A stretch of 64,000 bases of DNA from Norana najaformis (Eukaryota; Annelida; Clitellata; Crassiclitellata; Hormogastridae). The stretch is from contig OZ029919.1 in the NCBI GenBank assembly GCA_964023275.1, positions 5,929,950 to 5,993,949 of the forward strand, read 5' to 3'. The notes under the pieces are model-generated. The model was not told the DNA's origin, did not search any database, and saw only the letters and a list, made by a program, of their open reading frames with translations. Below are positions 27,266 to 37,749 of this stretch, piece after piece. The translations under genes and the position numbers were made by a program. The first letter of the stretch is position 1, and every line of letters begins with the position of its first letter.

Positions 27266-27689
27266 AAAGAGAATAAACTGGTCCCCTCTGAAACAGTTTT
27301 TACGTGGCAATGAAACATTTCTCACATTCTAATTTAAATAGGTTAAATCGGAGATTTACATTACATTTCTATTGATTTCTTTGGTCCTTATAAATGGCCC
27401 TGGTGGCCACAAATGTCGTTAAACTCTGCCTCCGTCTTTTCTTGGTGAGGGGATGAGACGCAGTTCAACCGCAGAACGGATCCAAGCCTAAGTCATGCGA
27501 AAGATAAAGTAATGTAAATTATGGTATAAAGTTTGTTGTTATTGTTGCTGCTGTGTCCTGTTGTTATGATTATTGCTATTGCTATAATGTCTTTAGCACC
27601 TCATTATTAGATTTATGAAAGGTGCCACATAAAAAGCCAGATAGATACATACATCCTTAGTTAGATCCCAGGTAAAAGAATTTATCAAA

Positions 27690-27965
27690 ATTTGAGGGCA
27701 ACATATGCCGATGATACCGAAACATGAACAAACTTATCTGTAATTTTGCTACAGTATATCTCATAGTCGCAAACTCTGTACAGTAGAAATGTGGCCTTAG
27801 TGCTAGAGGACCAGCGTAGATTTAAAATAACTCGGATAGCGCATTTCTGTAGGTTTTCAAGTGCATTCAAACGAGAGGGATAATTTGATCCTCATGAGAT
27901 ATTACAGCAAGACAGGTAGAGAAAAATTAAGGCATAATATAAACTAAGCAGAGTAGATTTTGAAT
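27690..27965 (-). pseudogene. Decayed non-LTR reverse-transcriptase fragment
   Basis: On the minus strand a single frame reads SLYYALIFLYLSCCNIS, a TGA stop, then GSNYPSRLNALENLQKCAI and RVILNLRW. Typical non-LTR RTs have 'LYYALI.PYL.YCN..WGSNYPS.L..LE.LQKRAIRII'; the stop occupies the place of the conserved Trp (TGG to TGA). No intact ORF remains. Neighbouring sequence is AT-rich and anonymous. Confidence 0.85.
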
Positions 27966-28197
27966 GTGTTGTACTTTGTCCAGATACAACATTCCGAAAT
28001 GACTTAAACGATAAGCAAATGTGCAATTGATACTGAGATTGATATGGCGCCATACTGCCAATCACAATAACCAGTTAAGAGCATAGAGTGCAGATCTAAG
28101 CCCATCTGAGGCAGTCACTACGTTTGGACCGCGATTCAGTTCTACAGACAATGGCTTAAATCCATCATCATCAGATGCCCAGTCATCAAGTGACGGG

Positions 28198-28420
28198 GTC
28201 TGCAGTTGTCTAATAGTTAATGTGTTGGACTGTCAATCAGAGGTCAGAGGTTCAAATCCCCCATGGCAGAAATTTGTTTTGAGATTTCTGCTCCACTTGC
28301 CCCCCCCCCCCCCCCAACAGCCAACTCAGCTATAGTGAGTAAAGTGGCCACAGAGGGAAGAGCAGGTGGTAAGCGAGAGGACTGAACAACCACCCTCATA
28401 AGCGGAGGCCAAGAAATATG
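28198..28420 (+). mobile_element. tRNA-derived SINE family B, copy 1
   Basis: TGTCTAATAGTTAATGTGTT (box A-like), GTCAATCAGAGGTCAGAGGT, then box B GGTTCAAATCCCCCATGGCA, TTGAGATTTCTGCTCCACTTG, a C17 run and CAACTCAGC. Same order as the second copy 280 bases downstream. Confidence 0.85.
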
Positions 28421-28489
28421 AAGTCGATAACACTTCACAACCATGGCTGCTGCTCAGCAACCAGCTTAAGGGACTGGTCTTCGTCTCTT

Positions 28490-28645
28490 CTTAGTTGTGC
28501 GATGGTCTAGTGGTTAGCGCTGCATTGTCAACTGGAGGTCAGAGGTTCAAATCCCCTCCACGGCAGAAAATGAGACTTCTGCTCCATTTGCATCCCCCAG
28601 TGAACTCAGCAATAAAATGAGCACACTGACCATACACTGGTTTCA
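28490..28645 (+). mobile_element. tRNA-derived SINE family B, copy 2
   Basis: TGGTCTAGTGGTTAGCGCTG (box A), AACTGGAGGTCAGAGGTTCA with box B GGTTCAAATCCCCTCC, then GAGACTTCTGCTCCATTTGC and GTGAACTCAGCAATAAAATG. Better preserved than copy 1; the tRNA-like 5' part could be mistaken for a functional tRNA. Confidence 0.88.
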
Positions 28646-28889
28646 ATGAACATTGATATACAAATAGCCATATAAATAGCTGAATCAATTTGAACATATC
28701 AAAACTAATATTTTATATAAAAAACTTGAATCCCTGTTACATGAGAAACCCAGCCAAATATAACTTGAAAATATCAAAACGAACGAAATAAAATCAGCAA
28801 CAGAAAAATATCAACAATAGATTGTAAATAAAGAAGAACTTTAAAACGTCAATGGCCACAGTAGCCATAAGATGTCAATAAACTTTGGA

Positions 28890-28980
28890 AATAATAATAA
28901 TAATAATAAATATAAAAAAACATAATAATAAAAATAATAAATATAAAAAACAATAATAATAATAATAATAATAATAACAA
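28890..28980. repeat. (AAT)n microsatellite
   Basis: Runs of AATAATAATAATAATAA interrupted by ATATAAAAAAAC blocks. Confidence 0.95.
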
Positions 28981-29009
28981 TCTTCAAGTACCCAAGGACT
29001 CACAGGTCA

Positions 29010-29860
29010 AAACTCTACTGATTCACTGGTGTGCTGATTGCACAGTTCCCAACACAGACAATGCCTTCGCTCACAAGCAATCATACTGGGACAAACCATT
29101 GACAGGGATACCAACACCCTCTGCACCTCAGACACTGACGCATACCATCAAGCAAGGCCTAAGGCCATTGCGGCACCACATGCGAGCGATTGGCTTTTTG
29201 CTTTGCCCATTACTGCCTGTAGCCTGAGACTTGACGATGAGGCCGTGAGAGTCGCAGTAGGCCTCAGGCTTGGAGTCAACATATGTGAGCCTCATGAGTG
29301 CCGCTGTGCAGATCTTGTCATGGCCACTGGCTCCCATGGGCTTTCTTGCTCCCTTGGCCCAGGTTGAACCACCAGGCATGCGACTCTCAATGACTTAATC
29401 AGTTGAGAACTTATTTATGCGGGTTTCCCGGCAGTGAAGGAACTGCCAGGACTCGATAGAACAGACGGAAAACAGCCTGATGGTCTGACCCTCACTCCAA
29501 GGCGGACAGGCTGTGCTTTGATATGGGATGCCACTGTAACAGACACTGGCTGCATCCGACCTCCCATCCACATCGACTTCAGCTGCTGGCGCAGCAGCAG
29601 ATAGGAAATGCCAAAAATATAACACTCTTGCACAGAATTACCACTTTGTACCTTTGGTGTTTGAGACTCTCGGCCCAGTAAACAACAGTGGCCTACTCTT
29701 CAATATTATAACAGAGTTAGGGCGCTGTCTCTCTCATATAACTGGTGACACTAGAGAAACCAGTTATCTTTTCCAGTGCAATGCAGTCACAATTCAACGC
29801 TTCAATCCTGTTGCCTTCCACGGTACTTTTGCTCCGCCAGATCTTGACGATCTCTAGCTG
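29010..29860 (+). pseudogene. LINE-derived ORF C-terminal region (endonuclease-like), broken
   Basis: Plus strand, three frames joined by frameshifts: APHASDWLFALPITACSLRL, DDEAVRVAVGLRLGVNICE, GSHGLSCSLGPG; then [20 protein letters not shown] and [11 protein letters not shown]; then NYHFVPLVFETLGPVNNSG and FNPVAFHGTF. From memory this order (APH...DWL, LRLDDEAVRVAVGLRLG, PDGLTL...WD.TV.DT, FETLGPVN) is a repetitive protein region found in many invertebrate genomes next to reverse transcriptases. The 'RPDG...WD.TV' pair looks like a restriction-like endonuclease core, which I infer. Stops and shifts mark it as dead. Confidence 0.75.
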
Positions 29861-29945
29861 TCCCAGAATTCTTTATTCTCAGGATAATTTTTTTAAATCC
29901 TGAGGGATCATATATACCTCGGGTAAAAAAATACATCGTTTCAAG

Positions 29946-30149
29946 CTATGAGCAAGAGTTTGCTGAACTTCTCCTTAAGGGACCACTTTTCTTTGTTTCT
30001 TCTTCACCTCCATTTTCAGGTCTTCCTTCTGTAAACCTGTGTGTGTCTGTTGGCTCTTTCTTGAAACCAGTTGCTCTGCGATCTCGACAGGAACCATCTG
30101 ATGCATCTGTACAGGACCTTTGACGGAACTCCCACAAACGCCTTTCCTG
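29946..30149 (-). CDS. Possible terminal exon of an unrecognised minus-strand gene
   Basis: Acceptor TTTTGTGAACAG, then QERRLWEFRQRSCTDAS, DRRATGFKKEPTDTHRF and a stop TAG at 29946-29948. Polar and charged, no domain recognised. Phase 0 in, matching the short exon at 30890-30928. A second open frame (PVQMHQMVPVEIAEQLVSRK) overlaps, so the frame choice is uncertain. Confidence 0.35.
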   Translation of the reverse strand, partial: QERRLWEFRQRSCTDASDGSCRDRRATGFKKEPTDTHRFTEGRPENGGEEETKKSGPLRRSSANSCS

Positions 30150-30889
30150 CTGTTCACAAAACAAAATGCAATTTGTTAAGTTCTCAGAAATCATCACTAC
30201 TTTGTTGATCACCAATAAGTGCAAAACACATTCCACAGAAGTAGCTCTGATCAAGCGATCTTCATCTTGGTGGGATTTTACCAAAGAAGGTCTGGGGAAA
30301 CTTTTTTAATGACAGGTCATACCTGCAAAGTGGGATTTAGAATGGGGACCTAGAGAGCTCCACCCCAAAGATAAAATTGAGCTAACTAGTAATTCCAGCA
30401 GAAGAAAAAAGCTTAATATGATAACTGGAGAAATTTGCAGAACAAATAACCCCTTAAAATGCAAACAAACTGGAACTGAGAATGATGGTCTACGGTGGAA
30501 TGCACGAATTTAAATTCAAGTCGACCCACGGACCAACGGAAATGACGCTAATTTGGCCCACAGGCCACAGTCCTTGAGGCCTGTAGTAGAGGAATAACAG
30601 AAAGCTGTGGAGTTTTAGTCATACTGTAGCTGTAACTAAGCAAAATTTTTTACCATGGTCCACATCGCTCTAGTTATTCTCCACATTTGCTGTCCCTTTT
30701 CCTAATGTTTTGCTTTAGTTTTTCTATATTCCCTCCTTTATTTTTTTAAACAGGATAAAATTATTGCCAATTTTTACTTCATAATTTCAGTGGGTAACCC
30801 TAACGGAAACCAATTTGCGGGCCAACTCAGTGGTGTTCCCTTAATCAAATGACTGGATCAGCCATTCCACACGGACACATATAACCTAC

Positions 30890-30928
30890 CATAGATTTCT
30901 TCTTTTCCATTTCTTCCAGCTTCCCAAG
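30890..30928 (-). CDS. Possible 39-bp exon of the same minus-strand gene
   Basis: Acceptor TTGCTTTTACAG, donor ATG|GTAGGT, exactly 13 codons: LGKLEEMEKKKSM. Joined in phase to the exon at 30149 it makes a continuous charged helix (LEEMEKKKSMQERRLWEFR). No upstream exon could be placed. Confidence 0.35.
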
Positions 30929-31324
30929 CTGTAAAAGCAAAACAAAATTTGTAAACATACCACAAAATTTCCAGATTTGGTAAAATTATATGTAAACTAC
31001 ACAACTAAAACGCAAGTAAACAGAAAGTTTCTATCTCCAATGGATACATACATAGTCCAACTTTCTTCTAAGGTTTTCTGTAATTCTGATTTCCTTGTCT
31101 GTCTTGTTTGAAGCAAATTAGTAACGAAAAGTTATTAATAATTAGTAATTAATTAACTAATTAGTAATTATAACAAGCGCTGATTAAGACGGTCGGCACT
31201 GTCAGATTTTTTATTAGTAATTTTCTTCAAGTGGCACTATATAAATGTTCAATTACATTACAGGCTATATTCCAAAACAGTACACTACACTAAGTGAAAT
31301 AAACTGTGACACGGAAGCCGACTG

Positions 31325-31450
31325 TTTTGACCCCTGGCCTTGTAGTGTGGGGGTTTATTTATATTCTGGATGTTGACCTGATTGCTTGGGTTTGGTGCAC
31401 CATCGGTTGATGCCTTGAGCATTAGACAGCAGTACATTAGAAGTTACTAA
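31325..31450 (-). repeat. Dispersed repeat family H, copy 1
   Basis: CTGGATGTTGACCTGATTGC, TTTGGTGCACCATCGGTTGA, TGCCTTGAGCATTAGACAGC. It is the reverse of copies at 34075-34200 and 42478-42600. Confidence 0.75.
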
Positions 31451-31964
31451 TTACAAATTATGCCTCCTACTCTAATATAATCTACCTGAATCTGACTTCT
31501 GTAGTTCCGTTATCATAAAGCACTAGGCATCAATTGATGGTCTCTTCAAGTGAAATCACAGAATCATAATCTGCTGGAGAAGCAGAGATGAAATCTACTC
31601 TGAGATGGTTTACTGTGCACAAGCTTGCAAAAGGCTATCTAGAAGTTGCATTTTCCACTAAGGCTTCAAAAATTCAACCCCATTATGTTAAGGCCGTGAT
31701 GTAATAAAAGAGAGAAAGAACAGATAAAAGAGAAATGCAAGAGAAATTGTCGAATGAGAAGAGCTGAAGAAAGAAATTAAAAAAAGAAAAAGAAAAGCAG
31801 AAAACTAAGGAACTGAAAAGAGAGAGCAAACTGAAGAAACCAAAAAGAAAAAAGATGAAAATGATAGCAATGCCAATAATGAGGACAATTTCTAAAGCTG
31901 AACCAATTTGCATCATTTGTTCCTGCGTTATACTGGAAGTCATGTTATTATAATCCTGTATTTA

Positions 31965-32105
31965 TTAACAACAAAGCAACAGTTGATGGTGCTGAGAAAT
32001 TGTGTGTGAATGACTTGCTCCCAGTCCATACACAGTAAATCATCTCAGAGTAGAAGCCTTGACCCCACACACTCTGCATTACAAGGCGAGCACTCAACCA
32101 ATCAG
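31965..32105 (-). mobile_element. tRNA-derived SINE family C, diverged
   Basis: Reverse orientation: TGTATTTATTAACAACAAAG, GGTGCTGAGAAATTGTGTGT, GAATGACTTGCTCCCAGTCC, TACAAGGCGAGCACTCAACC. The tRNA-like end is on the right. Confidence 0.75.
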
Positions 32106-32162
32106 CATCACATGATAATGATATGCATTTTAAGAAGGTTATAGTCTACACAGACTGAGATA

Positions 32163-32515
32163 CTAGACTGGCATGTGTAAAGTAAATACAAAGTAGACTG
32201 GCAAGTGTAAAGTAAATACAAAGTAGACTGGCAAGTGTAAAGTAAATACAAAGTAGATTGGTACATGTAAAGTAAATACAAAGTAGATTGGCATGTATAA
32301 AGTAAATACAAAGTAGATTGGCACATGTAAAGTGAATACAAAGTAGATTGGTACATGTAAAGTAAATACAAAGTAGATTGGCATGTGTAAAGTAAATACA
32401 CAGTAGATTGGCATGTATAAAGTAAATACAAAGTAGATTGGCATGTATAAAGTAAATACAAAGTAGATTGGCATGTATAAAGTAAATACAAAGTAGATTG
32501 GCACATGTAAAATAT
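32163..32515. repeat. Minisatellite, 30-bp unit, about 12 copies
   Basis: Unit AAAGTA(G)A(C/T)TGGCA(A/T)G followed by TGTAAAGTAAATAC, exact 30-bp period. Because 30 is divisible by 3, two overlapping frames stay open for about 130 codons each on the minus strand (CQSTLYLLYT and MPIYFVFTLY repeats); these are not taken as genes. Confidence 0.97.
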
Positions 32516-32570
32516 TCTTTAGGTAAGCCTTTTTTCTTGTTTGGTCATGTCTGCATCCATATATTACCCA

Positions 32571-33063
32571 AGGGCCCATCCATATATTACGTACACAAAA
32601 AAATTATATTTTCATACCCCCTACCCCTGTTGCACCTCAAACATTTTTGGACCCCTTCCCCCATGCGTACGTACAACCAAGTTTCTCTAACCCCCCCTTA
32701 GAAAAGTTTATTAGCTAAAGTCATCTATAAGACATTTATTTTTTCATAGGCTACTATTTATTTTTGTTAAACTAAATTTGCTAGCTAAAATTTGTAAACT
32801 GTTATGAAGAAAAAACTACTAACAACATTAACAGTTAGATTTTAAAAAGTTTTAATATAATGTAATAAATGCCATCGGATGACTATAGGATAACACAGTG
32901 TTATAAATAGGCTAATGTAGACGTCATAATTAGAAATTTATTTTGCATACGTACACATTTTCATCGAGACCCACCCCCTCGCCATACGCACCTGTAGGCA
33001 AAATCACCTAAATCTGATCACCTCCTCCCCCCTCATTGCGTACGTAATATATGGATGGGCCCT
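32571..33063. mobile_element. Non-autonomous inverted-repeat element, 493 bp
   Basis: Left end AGGGCCCATCCATATATTAC, right end GTAATATATGGATGGGCCCT, inverted repeats of about 25 bp continuing GTACG. Subterminal C-rich segments (CCCCCTACCCCTGTTGCACC; CACCTCCTCCCCCCTCATTG) are also roughly inverted. No transposase. Family name not assigned. Confidence 0.88.
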
Positions 33064-33069
33064 AACGAG

Positions 33070-33256
33070 TCACTAGCGGATTGGTTAGAGCACTAAGCTT
33101 GTAACGTGGAGAGTATGAGTTCAAGCCTCCTCCCCTGAGACGGCTACTGTGTACTCACCTTGAGCAAGTCCTTTACTCACAACTTCTCATTGTCATCGGT
33201 TGATGTTTGGTCATTAGACAGTGGCACTGAATAAAAGCAGAAGTAATAATAATAAT
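33070..33256 (+). mobile_element. tRNA-derived SINE family C, best copy
   Basis: TAGCGGATTGGTTAGAGCAC (box A), CTTGTAACGTGGAGAGTATG, box B GAGTTCAAGCCTCC, TGAGACGGCTACTGTGTA, CCTTGAGCAAGTCCTTTACT, GTCATCGGTTGATGTTTGG and a tail GAATAAAAGCAGAAGTAATA with (ATA)n. Confidence 0.9.
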
Positions 33257-34075
33257 ATGAAGTAGCTCTTCGTGAGCCAAGATACATGAAGCAGGCAACA
33301 TCGGTCAAACAGAATCAGGTGTTCAGCAGAAATGATGCGTAAAATCTGGCCTAAGACTCGGAAATTCATAACCTGCTTCTGTCTGCTCTGCAAATTCTGT
33401 GATGTTGTTTAAGTCTGAAGCCTCTCATCTATTTCAGACTCCACAGCCTGTCCGCTGGTCTCAGGGGCCTCATGCATATCAACTGGTTCTGTCCAAAGGT
33501 TTGGTAGTCAGTTTTGCTTAAAAATGACCATCAGTTGATGCGTTATGATAAGGAAGCTATACAGTTTTCAGAATATGTAATGTAACTGTAATGGACTCAG
33601 AGTACCGTAGACAACGAACCTGATCTTGTCTCGATGAAAATGTTTTTCACCCACTGCGTCTTACTTGCAGATCAAATATCTTCTCCGCAGGCTGAGCATT
33701 AACGTCCAATCATGGAACTTTCTGACTGCATTGCATGGGACTCAGTCCAATCTAAAGCAGGTCAAAAGTAAACACAAATGGCATCAAGAAACTGCCAACA
33801 TGAATAGATGAATGACGTTGGACTGAAGGATGGACAAGGGTAGATGAGCAGATGGTTGGGCGGACGAATAAAGTAAGGAATGAATGAAGGAATAAATTAA
33901 TGGATGAATGAACTGCACCATAACTTATTTTAAAATTAGTCTGAATGAATGAATGAAAAAAACTGTAATTTGAAATTATCTGAATCAATGAATGCATTTC
34001 AGTGCAATTCTATTATTAAAATTGTTCTAATTGAAACAATAAATACATGAATTGTAATAGTAGTCGTGATTAGTA
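33256..34075. other. Intergenic; weak minus-strand exon-like islands
   Basis: No gene supported. Minus-strand frames at about 33395-33500 (PVDMHEAPETSGQAVESEID) and a donor-like CAA|GTAAGA at 33665 look coding but could not be chained. GAATGAATGAA tetranucleotide-like sequence lies at 33830-33960. Confidence 0.3.
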
Positions 34076-34200
34076 ACTTCTGTTGCGCTGGTGCCTAATG
34101 CACAAAACATCAAACGATGGTGTGTCAAAGACAAATCGCAATCAGGTCAACATTCAGAAGTTCAGCCCACTAGACGGCAGCCTATGGTGGATAAGCAATT
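34075..34200 (+). repeat. Dispersed repeat family H, copy 2
   Basis: GTTGCGCTGGTGCCTAATGC, ACAAAACATCAAACGATGGT, CAATCAGGTCAACATTCAGA, GTTCAGCCCACTAGACGGC. Confidence 0.75.
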
Positions 34201-35340
34201 GGAAAAAGCTAAGAACTAAGGCTTAGAACGAAATGACAAAATGAATCAAACGATTCAATCACTCACACAGTCAATCAATGGATCAATCATTTACCTGGCA
34301 TCAAAACCGTTGTGCATGAGCCATTGTCTGCCTTAATGAACACCCACTCTAACATCTTCCCTGAAGTTCATTTCCTCCATGGCCCATTAAAAACAACGGC
34401 ACAAAACAACTTCAAAATTCCCGCGGCAATAAAGCATAAGGCAGAAAATGAAGCAAGTCTTCAGATCATAACTAGAAACCTCCCCAAGTTGTCTTTCCCG
34501 TACATTGGCTCTTTCTCTGTTTCCATGAACTGCTTAACTGGAATTAATAAAGATTTAATAATAAAATAAGACATCAATGTTCCTGACTTTATACAGATCA
34601 AATATCTTCTCCGCAGGCTGAGCATTTGAAAAGATCGAAACTTTTGAAAATCTCAAATTTTCTGAGTCAAATCTGGCAAAGAATTTCACTGTGTTTGGCA
34701 GTCGGCTGAAACACATGGCACGGATAGGTTAACAGTCCGTCAATGTATCGTGTAAACGTCGAAGGTATCGCGTCAAACTCGTGGATTACCTGTTTTCTGA
34801 CGACGGTGGATGTTCTTCCTACGCCGTAAGTCCATATCAGATCTTATTTTCGATGAAATTTGTCGAAAACGTAAAAAACACGTGTTGCGTAAAAATCACT
34901 TTGAACCGATTTTTACAGTTTATGGACATTTCATTTTACACCATCGCCGTCTAGCGAATGCGATTGGGTCTTTCGAAGCTGTTTCAATGGACATTTATGG
35001 AACTGGTCTGCCACCTAGCGAATGTAACGGAATGTTTCTCACGTCCTCTAATACGCGAAATTTATAAACTGCTATAATTTTATGACAAGAATCAATCAAG
35101 GACGTTAGAAAATCAAGAAACAAATGTTTTTCGAAGCGTTAAGAAATTCAATAGGCTGTGATAATTTTTATTATTTATTTGTTTAATTTATATAGGGCAA
35201 AAGGAGCGTTTCAAGCCAGTTGAGCATTGTGTACGAAGTGTACATCAGTATAGCCTACGAGATGTATGTATTGGTGTACACTGGAAGGTGGTTTAATGTT
35301 AAGCAGCCTAAGGGGCTCTTGCACTGTTGCTCCGTGCATG
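34200..35340. other. Intergenic; local duplications, no gene seen
   Basis: Contains GTCTAGCGAATGCGATTGGG and GCCACCTAGCGAATGTAACG (34945-35030), partial relatives of family R, plus repeated TGGACATTT(C/A) words. An open frame at 34312-34569 has no homology I know. Confidence 0.45.
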
Positions 35341-35344
35341 CTCG

Positions 35345-35460
35345 GAGTATGTATGTATGTATGTGTGTTTATGTATGTATGTATGTTTATGTTTGTATGT
35401 ATGTATGTATGTATGTATGTATGTATGTATGTATGTATGTATGTATGTATGTATGCATGC
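35345..35460. repeat. (GTAT)n microsatellite
   Basis: About 28 GTAT units with few interruptions. All reading frames over it are artefacts. Confidence 0.97.
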
Positions 35461-35504
35461 AATGTTTCGAACATGTTTGCAGTATGCATTTGTGTACATT
35501 CCTT

Positions 35505-35715
35505 TTCAACAGATCCTGTACCGTTTCCTCTTCTTCCTCTTGTTTATCTTATCACTCCAATTACAAACACCATCCACTGTATCCGCCTCACTGCCTGCCT
35601 CTTATATCTTGACCTGGAGCCGTTTCTAACCCTCCTGTCGTAAGGGTTTATTTTGACTGAGCGCCTGTAAATAAGCAGGTTCCCGCGACTTGGCTTTCGT
35701 TGGGTGCTGTAGAAA
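35505..35715 (+). mobile_element. LINE-tail family D copy
   Basis: CAACAGATCCTGTACCGTTT, ACAAACACCATCCACTGTAT, CTTGACCTGGAGCCG, TGACTGAGCGCCTGTAAATA, GACTTGGCTTTCGTTGGGTG, CTGTAGAAATTTCGAG. Confidence 0.85.
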
Positions 35716-36145
35716 TTTCGAGTTTAGGATTAATACAGCGCCCTATCACTGGATGAATTAGCCAGCCCTTCTTGCAGAGAAAACTATTGTGGAAACTTTT
35801 ACAGCGCCGTTTTCGTAACACACAACGGATCAAATGCTGGGACGAAGTGGTTGCTAGTGTCAGTATATAACGGGGGTAATCAGCGCTGAGGAACTGTATG
35901 CTCTAGTGGCTGCTGTTCCAGACTCGAGCCATGCTCGAAGCATTCGTGGTGCACCCCATGCGTGAACTAGGCGTTCTTTCCCGCCTGAGTGATTTCTATT
36001 GGAGTGTCTTGAAAAGGAACAGCTAAGATTTTGGCGGGAGATTTTGTGACTTCCAACTTCCTTCACGCTAAAGGCAAATAGCGATTGCTTGGATGGAAGG
36101 GTGCAAGTGTTCAAATTTTCAAGCAACGATTATGTGTTAGGCCTA
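35716..36145. other. Intergenic, no gene seen
   Basis: A GCGC-type repeat scrap (35735-35830); otherwise anonymous. Confidence 0.4.
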
Positions 36146-36149
36146 CATA

Positions 36150-36245
36150 AATGACGATGATGATGATGATGAAGGTGGTGGTGATGATGATGATGATGAA
36201 GGTGGTGGTGATGATGATGATGATGATAATGATAGTGATGGTGAT
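36150..36245. repeat. (GAT)n/(GGT)n compound microsatellite
   Basis: GATGATGATGATGAAGGTGG and TGGTGATGATGATGATGAT, with the AAGGTGGTGGTGATGATG block duplicated. Confidence 0.95.
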
Positions 36246-36466
36246 GCGTGCGAGTCTAAAGAAAGTAAGTAAGTAGCGTGTGCAACACTTGCTATAATTG
36301 AAATAGAACGATTACGTAGATAGTTTTAAAAAGCGGATTGCTTGTTTCGTTTGTTCGTTTATGCATTCAGAGCATTTAGATAGGCCTAGTATCCCTTCAG
36401 AACATCCAGACGAAGGCGAGCCCCGGCGAAAGTGAAGGAAATGCCGACAATCGACGGACTGTCAGA

Positions 36467-36738
36467 CAGAGGCGTCGATCCGTAGTAAACATTGGAGGGG
36501 CCTGGGCCTAAAGTGGGGGTCTGGGCGCAAAGCCCCTGTCGGGTTCCAGAGGCAAAGCCCTTAGTATGGGGTCAAGAATAGGCATAAAAAAAGGAAGAAT
36601 GAGAACTTTATCAGTGCATAGCTGCCTTTTACTGATTTTACAGGTAAAATATTGCTGGCCAACCAATGGCCGAGCTCTCATACTCAAAATATTGCCTGAG
36701 CACGGGTTCCGGGGACACCCATATGATTGACGCCTCTG
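36467..36738. mobile_element. Small inverted-repeat element (CAGAGGCGTC ends), 272 bp
   Basis: Left CAGAGGCGTCGATC and right GATTGACGCCTCTG form imperfect terminal inverted repeats. Internal AGCTGCCTTTTACTGATTTT and TAAAATATTGCTGGCC recur at 40025-40070, where a partial copy ends GGATCGACGCCACTG. Ends resemble those of hAT-type MITEs; no clear target duplication. Confidence 0.65.
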
Positions 36739-36821
36739 GGAACATTGGAGTCAATGTAAATCTGTGAAGTAGCACCGCAAGAAAAGAAATTGCATCAGAA
36801 AGACCAGCGTAACTGCTTCCC

Positions 36822-37215
36822 AAATAGAGGTGTCGAACCATAGGCCACATTTAGTGAACACATTTTTCCTTTCTACTTCCTCTAATAAAATTACTTTTTA
36901 AATTCTAGATCCCAAATTTTTCGTTAATGAAGACTGGATTGGACCCATATAGATTCCTTGGATTGGACCTAAAGACTATTCTTTGAGCATAGACAAAAGT
37001 AAAACCATAATTCTTTTCAAAAATGTTTTAATTGCATTAGCAAGATGGCAGCACAGGTTCATTAATGTCAGTTATATTCGCTAGGTGACAGCACGGTTTT
37101 GAAAAAGACCATTAGATCAAATCGCGCGCTGGTTACACGAATCCTATGCACGTGTTGATCACTCCTTCACATTCCTTCGGACTGTACGTTTGGCTGTCCC
37201 TGTGCTTGTCTGTCG
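36822..37215 (-). repeat. Dispersed repeat family R, copy 3
   Basis: AAATAGAGGTGTCGAACC, TTATATTCGCTAGGTGACAG, CACGGTTTTGAAAAAGACCA, TTAGATCAAATCGCGCGCTG, ACACGAATCCTATGCACGTG, ending in CTGTCGGCCTGTCTGTG. Confidence 0.85.
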
Positions 37216-37557
37216 GCCTGTCTGTGTTTATGGCGGATTAGGCAGCTGGAAAGTGTGCTGCCTGCAGATACGAGAAGGATTGTTGACGTTATTACTACAT
37301 TTCGGACGCTTGATTTCTTTGTTTGCATATAATTAGTCATGTATGTTATTTCCTGCCCATCCCGCTGAGCACCTGCTTTTAAAGGTTTCGCTGTGAGTGT
37401 GGCGTTGCCAGATCCATACGTAATACACCTGCCTACTTAAAATAGTTTTGCCGCCCTTTCTCGGATCTGGCTGGTCACCGATCCCTTATTAAATGGGAAA
37501 AGCCTGAATAGCGCCCTTTTCTTCGGCCTCGGCTGTGCTACGGCGCTATATAAATTT

Positions 37558-37584
37558 TATTATTATTATTGTTTGTTATTGTTC

Positions 37585-37659
<75 letters not shown>

Positions 37660-37668
37660 TTATTAAGT
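37558..37668. repeat. (TTA)n(CTA)n microsatellite
   Basis: Switches from ATT units to ACT units without a break; a CR1-like 'CGGCGCTATATAAATTTTATT' tail precedes it. Confidence 0.95.
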
Positions 37669-37749
37669 GGGGAAGACTTAAGGGCAGGAACAAAATGTTG
37701 GAGGAAATGAATCTTCGGTGAGAAATATAGAAAAAACTGATGTGGAGGG

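Noticed and set aside
28490..28570. Functional tRNA gene
   Set aside because: Boxes A and B are present, but the sequence continues into a SINE body repeated 280 bp upstream, and the cloverleaf is incomplete.
32108..32579. Two long minus-strand ORFs with 10-residue repeats
   Set aside because: They follow exactly from a 30-bp minisatellite whose period is a multiple of three; no start context or homology.
35211..35643. ORFs of Tyr/Val/Cys/Met or His/Thr/Tyr/Ile repeats
   Set aside because: All are frames of a (GTAT)n microsatellite.
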